From: Pseudomonas orientalis
GTDB taxonomy: Bacteria; Pseudomonadota; Gammaproteobacteria; Pseudomonadales; Pseudomonadaceae
Reading direction: 5' to 3'
Length of the DNA stretch: 64,000 nt
Assembly (NCBI RefSeq): GCF_022807995.1
Contig: NZ_CP094351.1
Span: 2,015,001-2,079,000 of the forward strand
Each line of letters opens with the position of its first letter. Positions within the stretch are counted from its first letter, which is position 1. This document shows positions 46,732 to 56,990 of the stretch, one piece after another. The notes beneath the pieces are model-generated. The model was not told the DNA's origin. It worked only from the letters and a program-made list of their open reading frames with translations, and searched no databases. The position numbers and the translations under genes were made by a program.

Positions 46732-47550
46732 ATGCAGATGCACCCCAACAAGGACACCCAGCTGTGCATGTCACTGTCGGCGCGTCCTGGAAATTTCGGC
46801 CTGCGTTTCCATAACCATCTGTATGAGCAGTTGGGCCTCAATTTCTACTATAAGGCCTTCAGCAGCCAGGACTTGCCCGGCGCGATCGGTGGCATCCGGG
46901 CGCTGGGCATTCGCGGCTGTGGCGTATCCATGCCGTTCAAGGAAGCTGCCATCGCCTTAGTGGACGAACTTGACGATTCGGTTCACGCCATTGATTCGCT
47001 GAACACCATCGTCAACACCGACGGCCGTTTGAAGGCCTACAACACCGATTACATTGCCGTCGAGCAACTGCTGAAAAAGCATCAGGTGCCGAAAGACGCA
47101 AGCTTCGCCCTGCACGGCAGCGGCGGCATGGCCAAGGCCGTGGCCAGTGCCTTGCGCGATGGCGGGTACGCCAAGGGTGTGATCGTGGCGCGCAACGAGG
47201 CGGCGGGAAGGGCTCTGGCGCAGAACCTGGGATATGCATGGCAGGCTGAACTGGGCGAGTTACGCCCGCAGATGCTGGTGAATGTGACACCGATTGGCAT
47301 GAGCGGCGGGGCGGAGGCGGATCAGCTGGCGTTTGTGGCCGATGCTGTGGATAACGCCGAGACGGTGTTCGATGTAGTCGCCATTCCCGCCGAAACGCCG
47401 TTGATCGTGCGCGCACGTGCCAACGGCAAGCGGGTAATTACCGGGCTTGAAGTGATTGCGATCCAGGCGCTGGAGCAGTTTGTACTTTATACCGGGGTGC
47501 GGCCTACGCAGGAGCAGTTCCAGGCGGCGGTGGCCTTCGCCCGGAGCTGA
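46732..47550 (+). CDS. shikimate dehydrogenase-like protein (SDH-L type)
   Basis: 272-aa AroE-superfamily oxidoreductase. The substrate Lys is in CGVSMPFKEA and the NTDY motif replaces the usual NTDG near residue 105. The Rossmann glycine motif is GSGGMAKAV and VNVTPIGM matches the family. These deviations point to the shikimate dehydrogenase-like subgroup typified by HI0607 rather than the housekeeping AroE. AAGGAG is upstream of ATG. The natural substrate is uncertain. Confidence 0.85.
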   Translation: MQMHPNKDTQLCMSLSARPGNFGLRFHNHLYEQLGLNFYYKAFSSQDLPGAIGGIRALGIRGCGVSMPFKEAAIALVDELDDSVHAIDSLNTIVNTDGRLKAYNTDYIAVEQLLKKHQVPKDASFALHGSGGMAKAVASALRDGGYAKGVIVARNEAAGRALAQNLGYAWQAELGELRPQMLVNVTPIGMSGGAEADQLAFVADAVDNAETVFDVVAIPAETPLIVRARANGKRVITGLEVIAIQALEQFVLYTGVRPTQEQFQAAVAFARS

Positions 47551-47555
47551 CGCCC

Positions 47556-47669
47556 TGTAGGAGCGAGCTTGCTCGCGAAAAACGTCAACGATAATGCGTA
47601 TTTTCTGAATGAACGCGGTGCCAGTGAGTTTTTCGCGAGCAAGAGCTAGGCGCCCCCCTCGCTCCTACA
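47556..47669. repeat. REPIN copy 3 with 14-bp insertion
   Basis: Same family as 37,257 but with the centre in opposite orientation. The right arm is broken: after GCGAGCAAG there are 14 extra bases (AGCTAGGCGCCCCC) before CTCGCTCCTACA, making 114 bp instead of 100. Confidence 0.85.
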
Positions 47670-47719
47670 GACGGTGGTGTGCGCTTACCTGACTGGCATT
47701 AGCGCAAGGTTGAATCTCG

Positions 47720-48370
47720 TCAGGCCTGTTCCAACTGGGCCAGGCGTTCTTCCAGGGCGGCGATCCGCGCTTCCAGCTCTTCGATGCGCTCGGCGCCGAC
47801 GGTCGCGCCGCCACGCTCCACCGGGTTCCCGCGCGCCGCAATAATCGCTTCGATATCCGCCGGGTCGCCCAACGCATGGGTATACCGATCCTCGCGCTGC
47901 CCTGCCTGACGCGGCACCAGCACCGCCAGGCCCCGGGCAATCAGACGTTCCAGCTGATGCACCACTTGCTCGGCGTCCTCAAAGTCATGCATGCGCCCGC
48001 TGCGGGTCAGCAACTCGTTGACTGTCTGTGGTCCTCGCAGGAACAGCAGCCCGATCAGGATCACCTGCGCCGGTACCAGTTCCAGCGCCTTGTCGACACG
48101 ATGTTCCCAGCGGTCGGCGCGGCTGCCCATGACCAGCCGGGTATAACCCTGGCCTTCCAGTGCGCGCAAGCTCTGGCCAACCTGGCCCTGGCTGAGGTTG
48201 GTCACCGGTTCGCGGCTGGTCTTCTGGTTACAGGCCAGCACCAGGGCGTTAAGGGTCAGGGGGTAGGTCTCCGGGTTGGTCGCCTGTTTTTCGATCAGGC
48301 AGCCCAGGACGCGGATTTCCGTGCTGTTCAGGCGCGGCTCAAGAGTGTCGGTGTCGTGCTCGGCGGTCAT
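47720..48370 (-). CDS. YceH family (DUF480) protein
   Basis: 216-aa protein with the DUF480 double winged-helix pattern: [40 protein letters not shown], and [20 protein letters not shown]-terminal coiled coil follows ([19 protein letters not shown]). ATG at 48370 has AGGGAA 6 nt upstream. Widespread in proteobacteria; likely nucleic-acid binding, function not established. Confidence 0.9.
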   Translation of the reverse strand: MTAEHDTDTLEPRLNSTEIRVLGCLIEKQATNPETYPLTLNALVLACNQKTSREPVTNLSQGQVGQSLRALEGQGYTRLVMGSRADRWEHRVDKALELVPAQVILIGLLFLRGPQTVNELLTRSGRMHDFEDAEQVVHQLERLIARGLAVLVPRQAGQREDRYTHALGDPADIEAIIAARGNPVERGGATVGAERIEELEARIAALEERLAQLEQA

Positions 48371-48485
48371 CGCGCGTTCCCTATGCAGTGAATCCACTAG
48401 CCTAAGCCGGAAAAAATAAAAGACAAGCGGCAGGCATGGCTATAATCGCCGCTGGTTCCAACCCTGCCATTACCGTGAGACTGAC

Positions 48486-48995
48486 ATGACTATTTCCCTG
48501 TATGCCGCTTCCATCCCAGTCTTCAAGCAAATGCTCAACGCCCTGAGCGATGTGCTGAACAAAGCCGAAGCCCACGCCAGCGCCAAGAACATCGAGCCGA
48601 ACGCCTTGCTGCAAGCGCGCCTGTTCCCGGACATGTTCCAGCTGGTGCGTCAGGTACAGATCGCCGTCGACTTTGCCAAAGGTGTCAGCGCACGCCTGGC
48701 CGAGATTGAAGTGCCCAAGTACGAAGACAGCGAAGTCACCTTCGCCGACCTGCAAGCCTTGATCGCCAAGGTGCTGGCCTTTGTCGACACCATCAAGCCC
48801 GAGCAGATCGACGGCAAGGAAGGCATCGAGATCGTCACCCGCCCGGGCACTCCGAAAGAGAAGCGCTTCAGCGGCCAGTCCTACCTGCTGACCTACGGCC
48901 TGCCGCAGTTCTTCTTCCACGTCACCACTGCTTACGCCTTGCTGCGTCACAATGGCGTGGAAGTGGGCAAGCGTGATTACATGGGCGCTTTCTAA
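48486..48995 (+). CDS. DUF1993 family protein
   Basis: 169-aa protein of the DinB-like helical DUF1993 family: YAASIPVFKQMLNALSDVLN, RLFPDMFQLVRQVQIAVDFAK and the QSYLLTYGLPQFFFHVTTAY segment. No signal peptide. Function unknown; members are small dimeric four-helix proteins. A strong bidirectional terminator follows. Confidence 0.88.
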   Translation: MTISLYAASIPVFKQMLNALSDVLNKAEAHASAKNIEPNALLQARLFPDMFQLVRQVQIAVDFAKGVSARLAEIEVPKYEDSEVTFADLQALIAKVLAFVDTIKPEQIDGKEGIEIVTRPGTPKEKRFSGQSYLLTYGLPQFFFHVTTAYALLRHNGVEVGKRDYMGAF

Positions 48996-49003
48996 ACCCC
49001 CAC

Positions 49004-49049
49004 AAAAAAGCCCGGGAGCGTTCTTCAATGAACGGTCCCGGGCTTTTTT
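49004..49049. terminator. bidirectional intrinsic terminator
   Basis: AAAAAAGCCCGGGA (49004-49017) and TCCCGGGCTTTTTT (49036-49049) form a 14-bp perfect stem with A/T tracts on both sides, between convergent DUF1993 and sstT genes. Confidence 0.92.
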
Positions 49050-49060
49050 GTGGCTTACGT

Positions 49061-50281
49061 TCAAGCCGACTGTGCATCCTTGTCCAGACACGCCGCTGCG
49101 GTAAACAACACATCGGTGGACGAGTTGAGCGCGGTTTCCGCCGAATCCTGCAACACGCCGATAATGAAGCCCACAGCCACCACCTGCATGGCAATCTCGC
49201 TCGGAATGCCGAACAGGCTGCACGCCAGCGGAATCAGCAGCAGCGAGCCACCGGCCACGCCCGAAGCCCCGCAGGCGCAAATAGCCGCGACCACGCTGAG
49301 CAGCACGGCGGTGGGCAGGTCTACGGCGATTCCCAGCGTATGCACGGCCGCCAGGGTCAGTACAGTGATCGTGATTGCCGCACCGGCCATGTTGATCGTG
49401 GCCCCGAGCGGGATCGACACCGAATACGTGTCTTCATGCAGGCCCAGGCGTTTGCTCAACGCCAGGTTCACCGGAATGTTCGCCGCCGAGCTGCGGGTGA
49501 AGAACGCGGTGATACCGCTTTCGCGCAGGCACAGCAGCACCAATGGGTAGGGGTTGCGACGCAGTTTCCAGAACACGATGGCCGGGTTGATCACCAGCGC
49601 CACGAACAGCATGCAGCCGATCAATACCATCAGCAGATGGGCATAGCCGAGCAGGGCGCCGAAGCCGGAGGTGGCCAGGGTCGAGGCGACCAGGCCGAAG
49701 ATCCCCAGCGGCGCGAAGCGGATCACCACACGTACGATCAGCGTTACGCCGTTGGACAGGTCATCAAGCACTGTGCGGGTGGTTTCGCCGGCATGGCGAA
49801 TGGCAATACCCATGCCGATGGCCCAGGCCAGGATACCGATGAAGTTAGCGTTCATCAGCGCGCTGACCGGGTTATCCACCACGCTGAGCAGCAGGCTTTG
49901 CAGCACCTCGCCGATACCGCCGGGGGCGCTGACGGTGGCGTCATGGGTCGCCAGGACCAGGGACGACGGGAACATCATGCTGGCAACCACCGCGACCACG
50001 GCCGCGGCGAAGGTACCCAGCAGATACAGGAACAGGATTGGCCGGATATGGGTTTCCTGGCCGTGTTTATGATTGGCGATGGACGCCATTACCAGCACGA
50101 ACACCAGAATCGGCGCGACGGCCTTGAGCGCCGTAACGAACACTTTGCCAATAAAACCGGCGGCCTTGGCGGCTTCAGGCAGCAACAGGGCGAGCAGGAT
50201 ACCGGCGATCAGGCCGATGACAATTTGCGTAACGAGGCTGACGCGCATTAGCCGTTGCAACAAGGAGGGGGCAGCAGTCAT
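49061..50281 (-). CDS. sstT: serine/threonine:Na+ symporter
   Basis: 406-aa DAACS-family inner-membrane transporter importing serine and threonine with sodium. About eight helices plus re-entrant hairpins. [12 protein letters not shown], the [19 protein letters not shown] substrate region, [14 protein letters not shown] (NMDG-like sodium site) and [12 protein letters not shown] match SstT. It is 160 bp downstream of nhaR on the same strand. Good start context (AAGGAGG a little upstream of the ATG). Confidence 0.92.
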   Translation of the reverse strand: MTAAPSLLQRLMRVSLVTQIVIGLIAGILLALLLPEAAKAAGFIGKVFVTALKAVAPILVFVLVMASIANHKHGQETHIRPILFLYLLGTFAAAVVAVVASMMFPSSLVLATHDATVSAPGGIGEVLQSLLLSVVDNPVSALMNANFIGILAWAIGMGIAIRHAGETTRTVLDDLSNGVTLIVRVVIRFAPLGIFGLVASTLATSGFGALLGYAHLLMVLIGCMLFVALVINPAIVFWKLRRNPYPLVLLCLRESGITAFFTRSSAANIPVNLALSKRLGLHEDTYSVSIPLGATINMAGAAITITVLTLAAVHTLGIAVDLPTAVLLSVVAAICACGASGVAGGSLLLIPLACSLFGIPSEIAMQVVAVGFIIGVLQDSAETALNSSTDVLFTAAACLDKDAQSA

Positions 50282-50441
50282 AAACAGTTGTCTCTAGTTT
50301 TTTTAGTAGGGCGCAGCATTGCAGGGATAAGTACTGTGGGAAGCAGGCGCGAAGTCTAGCACGCTGTAGGACGAGTCCCGTTTGCTGCGTCACTCCGTCA
50401 CCGGTACCGTCGGATTTGACCAAATAGCTCCCGCAGTGTGT

Positions 50442-51344
50442 TCAGGGCAGGGCGGTAAACAGTTCGCGTCGGGCACCTTCGGTAATCGCCACGATGCCGG
50501 GGTGCTTGACCTTGCGCTCCACCGAGATGGCGTAAAACGATTCGGTCACCGCGTCGGTCTGGCCGATCAGCGCCACGCCGTACTGGCGCACCACCTCGTC
50601 GGCGATCACGCTGGGGGCGATAAAGATGCCGCTGCCGGACTGGCCGAACGCCTGCATCAAGGCGCTGTCGTCGAACTCGCCGATGATCCTGGGTTGAATC
50701 TGCTGATCGACAAACCAGCGCTGCAAACGGCTGCGCACCACTGTTTCCGCGCCGGGGATCAACAACGGTGCGCCGTGCAAACACCCTGGGAACGCGCCGC
50801 CATGTTGCTCGGCCAGCGCGTGGGTGGCAAAAAAACTGATGCCGCATTCCCCCAGCTTCTGGCTGTAGCCCTTGATGTCCAGGTGAGTCGGCATCGGACT
50901 GTCGGAGATCACCAAGTCCAGGCGCTGGATCGCCAGGTCGGCCAATAACCGTTCGAGTTTGTCTTCACGGCAAGTGATGCGGATCGGTTCGCTCAGTTCC
51001 ATGGTGGGCGCGATCAGGCGGTACACGATGGACTTGGGCACCACGTCCGCCACACCGACGCGAAAAACAATCTGCTGTTCATTGGGTTGCGCGCGTAGCA
51101 GCGCCTCAAGTTCATTGCCGGTCTGGAACATCTGCTCGGCGTAGGGCAGCGCCTGGCGCCCGGTTTCTGTCAGCTCAAGCTGGCGCCCCACACGCTGAAA
51201 CAGCGCAATGCCGTAGGTGTGCTCCAACAAGCTGATTTGCCCGCTGATGGTCTGGGGTGTGAGGTTCAGTTGTTCGCAGGCGCGCACAATGCTGCCCGTC
51301 TTCGCCACCACCCAGAAGTAATGCAACTGTCGATAATTGAGCAT
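50442..51344 (-). CDS. nhaR: NhaR LysR-type regulator
   Basis: 300-aa LysR regulator. The N-terminal HTH contains RQLHYFWVVAKTGSIVRACE and LTPQTISGQISLLE, diagnostic of NhaR, the sodium-responsive activator of Na+/H+ antiporter genes. The effector domain begins near residue 92 (FRVGVADVVPKSIVYRLI). No antiporter gene is adjacent. The neighbouring sodium symporter sstT is a conceivable target, but this is inference. Confidence 0.9.
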   Translation of the reverse strand: MLNYRQLHYFWVVAKTGSIVRACEQLNLTPQTISGQISLLEHTYGIALFQRVGRQLELTETGRQALPYAEQMFQTGNELEALLRAQPNEQQIVFRVGVADVVPKSIVYRLIAPTMELSEPIRITCREDKLERLLADLAIQRLDLVISDSPMPTHLDIKGYSQKLGECGISFFATHALAEQHGGAFPGCLHGAPLLIPGAETVVRSRLQRWFVDQQIQPRIIGEFDDSALMQAFGQSGSGIFIAPSVIADEVVRQYGVALIGQTDAVTESFYAISVERKVKHPGIVAITEGARRELFTALP

Positions 51345-51478
51345 CGCCGTCTACACTTCGTAAAAACCGAAGTATACGCGAGAAAAATACGAATTTTACT
51401 GAACTGTCCAGCTGCATAGAATGCCTCGCTATCGCGGGGCCACTATTTGGTCCCAATGGTTCTAATGAGGAATACATC

Positions 51479-51727
51479 ATGAAACTCAATTCCCTGGGCG
51501 CAGCGTCGCTGCTTGCGCTTTCATTGGTGGTGATCAGCGGTTGTGACCAGGTCGAGAAAAGCGCGCAGCAGGTGCTGGGCAAGGCCAGCGAATCGGCCAA
51601 GCAAGCCATCGACGACACCCAGAAGGCCGCCGAACAGGCATTGAGTGAAGCGACCCAAGGCTTGATCAGTCCGCAGAAAAAGGATGATCAGCCAGAAAAA
51701 GATGCAGAATCCACCCAAGAAACCTAA
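51479..51727 (+). CDS. small predicted lipoprotein
   Basis: 82-aa lipoprotein. The leader ends in VISGC with Cys22. The mature part is a charged, Ala/Gln-rich helix (VEKSAQQVLGKASESAKQAI) and a disordered acidic tail. GAGG lies 10 nt upstream of the ATG. Coiled, Lpp-like character, function unknown. The gene is divergent from nhaR and 28 bp before terC. Confidence 0.8.
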   Translation: MKLNSLGAASLLALSLVVISGCDQVEKSAQQVLGKASESAKQAIDDTQKAAEQALSEATQGLISPQKKDDQPEKDAESTQET

Positions 51728-51755
51728 TTTCCCAGCACAACGTCAGGACTGACCT

Positions 51756-52505
51756 ATGGATTACCTTTTACAACTGGCCGCCAGCCCCACCGCCTGGGTC
51801 GCACTGGCCACCTTGATCGTCATGGAAATCGTGCTGGGCATCGATAACCTGATCTTCATCTCGATCCTCACCAACAAACTGCCTGAGCAGCATCGGGCCA
51901 AGGCGCGCCGCATCGGCATCAGCATGGCGCTGATATTGCGCCTGGGCCTGCTGAGCACCATCGCCTTTATCGTGCAGTTGACGGCACCGGTGTTCGAAGT
52001 GCTCGGCCAGGCTTTTTCGTGGAAGGACATGATCCTGATCGCCGGTGGCCTGTTCCTGGTGTGGAAGGCAACCACCGAGATCCATCACAGCATGGACCCG
52101 GAGCCCGAAGAGAAAGCCAGCGTCGGCAATACGGTTGCCATCGGCTTTGCTGCCGCCATCGGGCAGATCCTGCTGCTCGACCTGGTGTTCTCCATCGACA
52201 GCATCATCACGGCCGTGGGCATGACCGAACACTTGCCGATCATGATCATCGCCGTGGTGAGCTCGGTCATTGTGATGCTGGTGGCGGCCGAACCCCTGGC
52301 CAAGTTCATCAACGACAACCCGACTGTGGTGATGCTGGCCCTGGGTTTCTTGATCATGATCGGCATGACGCTGATCGCCGAAGGCTTCGGCGCCCATGTG
52401 CCAAAAGGCTACGTGTATGCGGCCATGGCTTTCTCGGCGGCTATCGAGTGCCTGAACATTGCACGGCGTAATCGCCACAAGCGTTTGCTCGCTGCCCGCG
52501 AGTAA
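51756..52505 (+). CDS. TerC family membrane protein
   Basis: 249-aa inner-membrane protein with seven predicted helices of the TerC/YoaE group, linked to manganese efflux or protein metallation in other bacteria. Conserved acidic intramembrane motifs: [17 protein letters not shown] near residue 25 and [20 protein letters not shown] near residue 140, each with the paired Asp expected for metal binding. Strong terminator 15 bp downstream. Confidence 0.9.
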   Translation: MDYLLQLAASPTAWVALATLIVMEIVLGIDNLIFISILTNKLPEQHRAKARRIGISMALILRLGLLSTIAFIVQLTAPVFEVLGQAFSWKDMILIAGGLFLVWKATTEIHHSMDPEPEEKASVGNTVAIGFAAAIGQILLLDLVFSIDSIITAVGMTEHLPIMIIAVVSSVIVMLVAAEPLAKFINDNPTVVMLALGFLIMIGMTLIAEGFGAHVPKGYVYAAMAFSAAIECLNIARRNRHKRLLAARE

Positions 52506-52519
52506 CCGCTGGCACAAAC

Positions 52520-52556
52520 AGGCCGGCTGCGCTCATATGAGCCCAGCCGGCCTTTT
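52520..52556 (+). terminator. intrinsic terminator after terC
   Basis: AGGCCGGCTG (52520-52529) and CAGCCGGCCT (52544-52553) pair over 10 bp with a further GCTCATATGAGC palindrome in the loop, followed by TTT. Confidence 0.88.
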
Positions 52557-52599
52557 GCTGTCTGCTAGAATCGGCCCACTTGATAGCTTGAGGTCCCCC

Positions 52600-53634
52600 A
52601 TGAACGAGCCGATTCGCCTTACCCAGTACAGCCACGGTGCGGGTTGCGGCTGCAAGATTTCGCCCCAGGTCCTGGAAGTGATCCTTGCCGGCAGCGGCGC
52701 ACAGAACCTCGACCCCAACCTGTGGGTGGGCAACGCCTCGCGCGATGATGCGGCGGTGTACGCCATCGACGAGGAGCGCGGCGTGGTCTCCACCACGGAC
52801 TTTTTCATGCCGATCGTCGACGACCCCTTCGACTTCGGCCGCATTGCCGCCACCAATGCCATCAGCGACATCTACGCCATGGGTGGCGACCCGTTGATGG
52901 CCATCGCCATTCTTGGCTGGCCGGTGAATGTGCTGGCGCCGGAAGTTGCCCGGGAAGTCATTCGTGGCGGCCGTTCGGTGTGCGACGCCGCCGGCATCCC
53001 GCTGGCGGGCGGGCACTCCATCGACGCGCCGGAGCCGATCTTCGGCCTGGCGGTGACCGGCATCGTGCAAAAGCGCCATATGAAACGTAACGACACCGCC
53101 ACCGCCGGCTGCAAGCTGTACCTGACCAAGCCCTTGGGCATCGGCATCCTCACCACTGCGGAAAAGAAGGGCAAGTTGCGCGAAGCGGATATCGGCCTGG
53201 CCCGCGACTGGATGTGCACGCTGAACAAGCCGGGCAGCCGCTTCGGCAAATTGGCCGGTGTCGCGGCGATGACCGATGTCACCGGTTTCGGCCTGCTCGG
53301 GCACCTGGTGGAAATGGCCGACGGCAGTGGCCTCACGGCCCGCATCGAATATGCAAAAGTCCCACGCTTGCCTGGCGTCGAGTACTACCTGGACCTGGGC
53401 TGTGTACCCGGTGGCACCTTGCGCAACTTTGACAGCTACGCCAGCAAGCTTGGGCGTGTACAGGAGCTGCACAAGCGCGTGCTGTGCGACCCGCAAACCA
53501 GCGGTGGCCTGCTGATCGCCGTCACGCCCGAAGGCGACGCCGAGTTCCACGCAGTGGCCTCTGAACTGGGCCTGGCCCTCGAGCCGATCGGCGAACTGCT
53601 GGAGCGACAGACCAACGCGGTAGAGGTGATTTGA
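52600..53634 (+). CDS. selD: selenide, water dikinase
   Basis: Makes selenophosphate from selenide and ATP (344 aa). ATG at 52600 with GAGG 7 nt upstream; a longer reading would run back through terC. The N-terminal GAGCGCKI motif has Cys16 where some enzymes have selenocysteine, and Lys19 follows. Asp-rich ATP sites are in DDAAVYAID and TDFFMP. Downstream selU shares a TGATGA junction, so the pair is an operon for selenium tRNA modification. No selA/selB/selC is in the window. Confidence 0.95.
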   Translation: MNEPIRLTQYSHGAGCGCKISPQVLEVILAGSGAQNLDPNLWVGNASRDDAAVYAIDEERGVVSTTDFFMPIVDDPFDFGRIAATNAISDIYAMGGDPLMAIAILGWPVNVLAPEVAREVIRGGRSVCDAAGIPLAGGHSIDAPEPIFGLAVTGIVQKRHMKRNDTATAGCKLYLTKPLGIGILTTAEKKGKLREADIGLARDWMCTLNKPGSRFGKLAGVAAMTDVTGFGLLGHLVEMADGSGLTARIEYAKVPRLPGVEYYLDLGCVPGGTLRNFDSYASKLGRVQELHKRVLCDPQTSGGLLIAVTPEGDAEFHAVASELGLALEPIGELLERQTNAVEVI

Positions 53635-54737
53635 TGACGACCGACATCACCGATTACCGCGACATTTTCCTCAACGACCGGCCGATGATGGATACCCGCG
53701 CGCCCGTCGAATTCACCAAGGGCGCGTTTCCCGGCGTGGTCAACCTGCCGTTGATGACTGACGACGAGCGCCAGCGGGTGGGCACGTGCTACAAGCAGCA
53801 GGGCCAGCAAGCTGCAATCGTGCTGGGCCATCAGCTGGTGTCCGGCGCGATCAAGGCTGAACGTATCGAGCAGTGGGCGCAGTTTGCCCAGGCTAATCCG
53901 GAGGGTTACCTGTACTGCTTTCGCGGCGGGCTGCGCTCGCAGATTGTGCAGCAATGGTTGAAAACCGAAGCGGGTATCGACTATTCGCGTGTCGGTGGTG
54001 GCTACAAGGCCATGCGCACCTTCCTGCTGGACACGCTTGAGCAGGCCACTGCCGACTGTGATTTCGTCTTGCTCGGCGGCATGACCGGCACCGGCAAGAC
54101 CGAAGTGCTGGGGCAGTTGCGTAACGCCCTGGACCTTGAGGGGCACGCCAATCATCGCGGCTCCAGCTTCGGCAAGCGCGCCACGGCGCAGCCGTCCACG
54201 ATCGACTTCGAGAACCGTCTCGCGGTCGACCTGCTAAAGAAGCGCGCGGCGGGCATCGAACAGTTTGTGATCGAGGACGAGAGCCGCATGATCGGCAGCT
54301 GCGCGCTGCCGCTGCCGCTGCACAAAGGTATGCAGGCGTTCCCGATGGTGTGGCTGGAGGACAGCGTCGAGGGGCGTGTCGAGCGCATCCTGAAGGACTA
54401 CGTGGTCGACCTGTGCGCCGAGTTCATTGCGGTATTTGGTGAGAATGGCCAGGCCTTGTTTGCCGAACGTCTTACCCAAAGCCTGGGCAATATCCATAAG
54501 CGCCTGGGTGGCGAGCGCTTCCAGCGGCTGCAGGCGATTTTGCAGGACGCCCTGGCGGAACAGGCCCGCAGCGGAGCAGTGGACCTGCACCGCGTTTGGA
54601 TCGAAGGCTTGTTGCGCGAATACTACGACCCGATGTATGCGTTTCAGCGTGAAAAGAAAGGCGCGCGGATCGAGTTCGCCGGGGAGCAGGGGGCGGTGGT
54701 GGAATACTTGCGTGAGCGTGGTGTTCGGCGCAGTTGA
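53634..54737 (+). CDS. selU: tRNA 2-selenouridine synthase
   Basis: SelU/MnmH (367 aa) geranylates 2-thiouridine at tRNA position 34 and replaces sulphur with selenium using selenophosphate. An N-terminal rhodanese domain has catalytic Cys95 in [11 protein letters not shown], and a P-loop domain has [10 protein letters not shown] at about residues 146-155. ATG at 53634 shares one base with the selD stop. Length is normal for the family. A REPIN follows 37 bp after the stop. Confidence 0.94.
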   Translation: MTTDITDYRDIFLNDRPMMDTRAPVEFTKGAFPGVVNLPLMTDDERQRVGTCYKQQGQQAAIVLGHQLVSGAIKAERIEQWAQFAQANPEGYLYCFRGGLRSQIVQQWLKTEAGIDYSRVGGGYKAMRTFLLDTLEQATADCDFVLLGGMTGTGKTEVLGQLRNALDLEGHANHRGSSFGKRATAQPSTIDFENRLAVDLLKKRAAGIEQFVIEDESRMIGSCALPLPLHKGMQAFPMVWLEDSVEGRVERILKDYVVDLCAEFIAVFGENGQALFAERLTQSLGNIHKRLGGERFQRLQAILQDALAEQARSGAVDLHRVWIEGLLREYYDPMYAFQREKKGARIEFAGEQGAVVEYLRERGVRRS

Positions 54738-54774
54738 TTGGCAGGTTTGAAAGACCCCTTCGCGGAGGCTTTTT

Positions 54775-54874
54775 TGTAGGAGCGAGCTTGCTCGCGAAAA
54801 ACTCGCAGGCACCGCGTTCATTCAGAAAGCACGCGTTATCGTTGACGTTTTTCGCGAGCAAGCTCGCTCCTACA
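54775..54874. repeat. REPIN copy 4
   Basis: 100-bp element, nearly identical to the copy at 37,257 through both arms and the centre (CACCGCGTTCATTCAGAAAG). It lies between the ends of convergent selU and the permease gene. Confidence 0.9.
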
Positions 54875-54924
54875 GACGGCGGTGTATGGGCAAGCCCGCG
54901 AAAGGCCGTCAGCCCATTTGAAAT

Positions 54925-55980
54925 CTAAAGAATCACCGCCCCGATCAACCCGCACACCACCCCCATCAGCATGGTCAATCCGGCCACCGTCACCAGCACG
55001 CGCGCATCGAAATCCTTGCGCAGCATCAGCAGTGACGGCAGGCTCACGCTCGGCAAGGTCATCAGCAAGGCGACGGCCGGGCCGGTGCCCATGCCCAGGG
55101 TTATCATGGTTTGTACGATGGGAATCTCGGCCGCCGTCGGAATCACGAACAGCGTGCCGACAATCGCCAGCGGAACCAGCCACACCAGGCTGTCGGCCAT
55201 CGCCCCGTCCACATGGGGGAACAGCCAGACCCTTGCCGCGCCGAGGATCAGCACCGCCAGGATATACACCGGGATGGTGCTCCAGAACAGCTGCCACAAG
55301 GTGCGTAACCAGCGTGACAGGAAGGGTTCGGACTCGACCGTGCTGACATCAGCCACCGCCTCCAGCGCCGCTTCGGGCACCTGGTCCGGACGTGCAATAC
55401 GCTGCGCGATCATTGACACACCCACTACCAGAACAATTCCCGCCACCAGCCGCAGCGCGGTAAAGCCCCAGCCCAGCACAAACCCCATGAACACCAGCGT
55501 GGCCGGGTTCAGTACCGGGTTGGCGATCCAGAACGCCAACGCCGCGCCCACCGACACCTGCTGACGACGCATGCCTGCCGCCACGGGTGCCGCGCAGCAA
55601 CTGCACATCATCCCCGGCAAGGCGAACAGCCCGCCGCGCAGGGTCGAGCCCAGGCCGGCGCGGCCGAACAGGCGCAGCAGCCAGTCGCGAGGGATCAGCA
55701 CCTGCAGCAGCGAACCGAGGATGACCGCCAGCACGGCGGCTTTCCAGATTGCCAGGAAATACACCTGGGCATAGGCCAGTGCTGCCGCGAGAGGCGAGCT
55801 TTGCTGGTCATTGAGAATCGAGGCGCCGATGCTGTGGTTGTCCGCCGCTGCAAACGCCTTGAGGTAGTAGGGCGACCATTTCACATAGTAGAGGCCGATA
55901 CAGGCCACCAGCAGAAACAGCGCAGGTTTGCACCAGAACGACCAGCCCCGGTTGGGCTGGGTAGAAGCTAGGTTGGACAT
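54925..55980 (-). CDS. permease (ArsP/YraQ-like, DUF318)
   Basis: 351-aa inner-membrane permease with about eight to ten helices. The MMCSCCAAPVAAGMRRQ motif after helix 3 and the second-half PTAAEIPIVQTMITLGMGTGPAVALLMTLPSVSLPS repeat are typical of the family that includes the organoarsenical exporter ArsP; the cluster of cysteines suggests a thiol-reactive or metal-related substrate. ATG at 55980 is chosen over a TTG 24 bp upstream. No ars genes nearby, so substrate is unknown. Confidence 0.83.
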   Translation of the reverse strand: MSNLASTQPNRGWSFWCKPALFLLVACIGLYYVKWSPYYLKAFAAADNHSIGASILNDQQSSPLAAALAYAQVYFLAIWKAAVLAVILGSLLQVLIPRDWLLRLFGRAGLGSTLRGGLFALPGMMCSCCAAPVAAGMRRQQVSVGAALAFWIANPVLNPATLVFMGFVLGWGFTALRLVAGIVLVVGVSMIAQRIARPDQVPEAALEAVADVSTVESEPFLSRWLRTLWQLFWSTIPVYILAVLILGAARVWLFPHVDGAMADSLVWLVPLAIVGTLFVIPTAAEIPIVQTMITLGMGTGPAVALLMTLPSVSLPSLLMLRKDFDARVLVTVAGLTMLMGVVCGLIGAVIL

Positions 55981-56038
55981 GGAGAGGATCCGCCGATGAG
56001 TCAATAGCGCAGCATCATACGCGCCTGACGCCCAACCT

Positions 56039-56740
56039 TCAGGTCTCTGCGCTGACCTGGGTCGGATTCGGGCAGGTTTCGTCGCCGTTATTGAGCCCCT
56101 GCTTATAGTTGCGACTGAGCAGCGAGGCCTTGCCGTTGTGCCAGGTGAGTGTCAGCACGTACAGCGAGTCATAGTCGTTACCGGACCAATCGTCGGTAAT
56201 GGTGTGCTTTTCGCCGACCGCTTCACTGGCGACTTTGTTGATCAACTCCGGCAGATAACCGTGGGACCAGGCGGTGTAGATCGTCGCATTGTGGTATTTG
56301 TCCTCGACCAGTTCGTCGGCCAGGGCACTGGTGTCATTGGCCGAGAATTTGATATTGACCGGCAGGCCCAGCTTGATCGCGCTGGGACTGATGGTCATCA
56401 GCGGGCGAATGTAGCTGTAGGAATTGTCCAGTTCACCTTCCTCGACATTGCGCGTCGGGTTGGCGGCGAACACGAAATCGGCCTTGCCGAATTTTTCCGG
56501 CAATACACTGGCCAGGTTCATTGCACGGTTCAGGCCCTGGCAATTGAGTTGGCCCAGGCCTCCCGCAGGTTTTTCGCCGTGGCGCAGAAATACCAGGGTT
56601 TGCACGCCGTCCACCGGTTGCGCGCGGCTTTCACGGGCATCCAGTGCCGTGACAATACCGGCCGTGACCAGCAGCAGCGGTAACATGATGTATGAATAGC
56701 GTTTGAATCGTTGCACTAGGCGCAGAGGCTTGATCTTCAT
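56039..56740 (-). CDS. membrane-anchored histidine phosphatase-like protein
   Basis: 233-aa protein with an N-terminal membrane anchor (about residues 17-34) and the histidine-phosphatase signature FLRHGEKP near residue 52. A later SHGYLPELI could hold the second His. The domain is otherwise diverged (TRNVEEGELDNSYSY), so activity is uncertain. Likely faces the periplasm. It is alone, 58 bp from the permease start on the same strand. The 250 bp to the divergent GST gene show no clear element. Confidence 0.75.
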   Translation of the reverse strand: MKIKPLRLVQRFKRYSYIMLPLLLVTAGIVTALDARESRAQPVDGVQTLVFLRHGEKPAGGLGQLNCQGLNRAMNLASVLPEKFGKADFVFAANPTRNVEEGELDNSYSYIRPLMTISPSAIKLGLPVNIKFSANDTSALADELVEDKYHNATIYTAWSHGYLPELINKVASEAVGEKHTITDDWSGNDYDSLYVLTLTWHNGKASLLSRNYKQGLNNGDETCPNPTQVSAET

Positions 56741-56990
56741 TAGGTTCGAGTCTTCTTGCGTCGGGTTAAGGCGGACAGGCCCGGCCCCAGTGACGCGTCA
56801 AGCGTCCTGCGGTAATCCATGTCGATGTAGCAAGGTGCCTCCATTCACCGTTCGGGCGCTGTTAAGAGTGCATTCGACTGTTTTGGTTCGCTCAGGAGGG
56901 ATTCTGAATGGGCAATGTTGCTTGATGATGACGCATGCACGACGCCGAGTAGATGACTATCATGGGATTTTCCGCTCAGGGATTTCCTCG

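Noticed and set aside
52459..52599. N-terminal extension of SelD overlapping terC and its terminator
   Set aside because: It would cross a strong terminator; the ATG at 52600 gives the normal family length with GAGG upstream.
37257..54874. Repeated short reading frames with VGASLLAKN / FFASKLAPT in REPIN copies
   Set aside because: These peptides are translations of the REPIN arms; none has a start with a ribosome site or a conserved domain.
37257..54874. CRISPR-like spaced repeats
   Set aside because: The repeats are kilobases apart, are inverted pairs rather than direct repeats, and no cas gene is present.
56703..56990. N-terminal extension of the GST gene
   Set aside because: The frame is open but the extra residues do not resemble GSTs; AGGGA sits 8 nt before the ATG at 56991.
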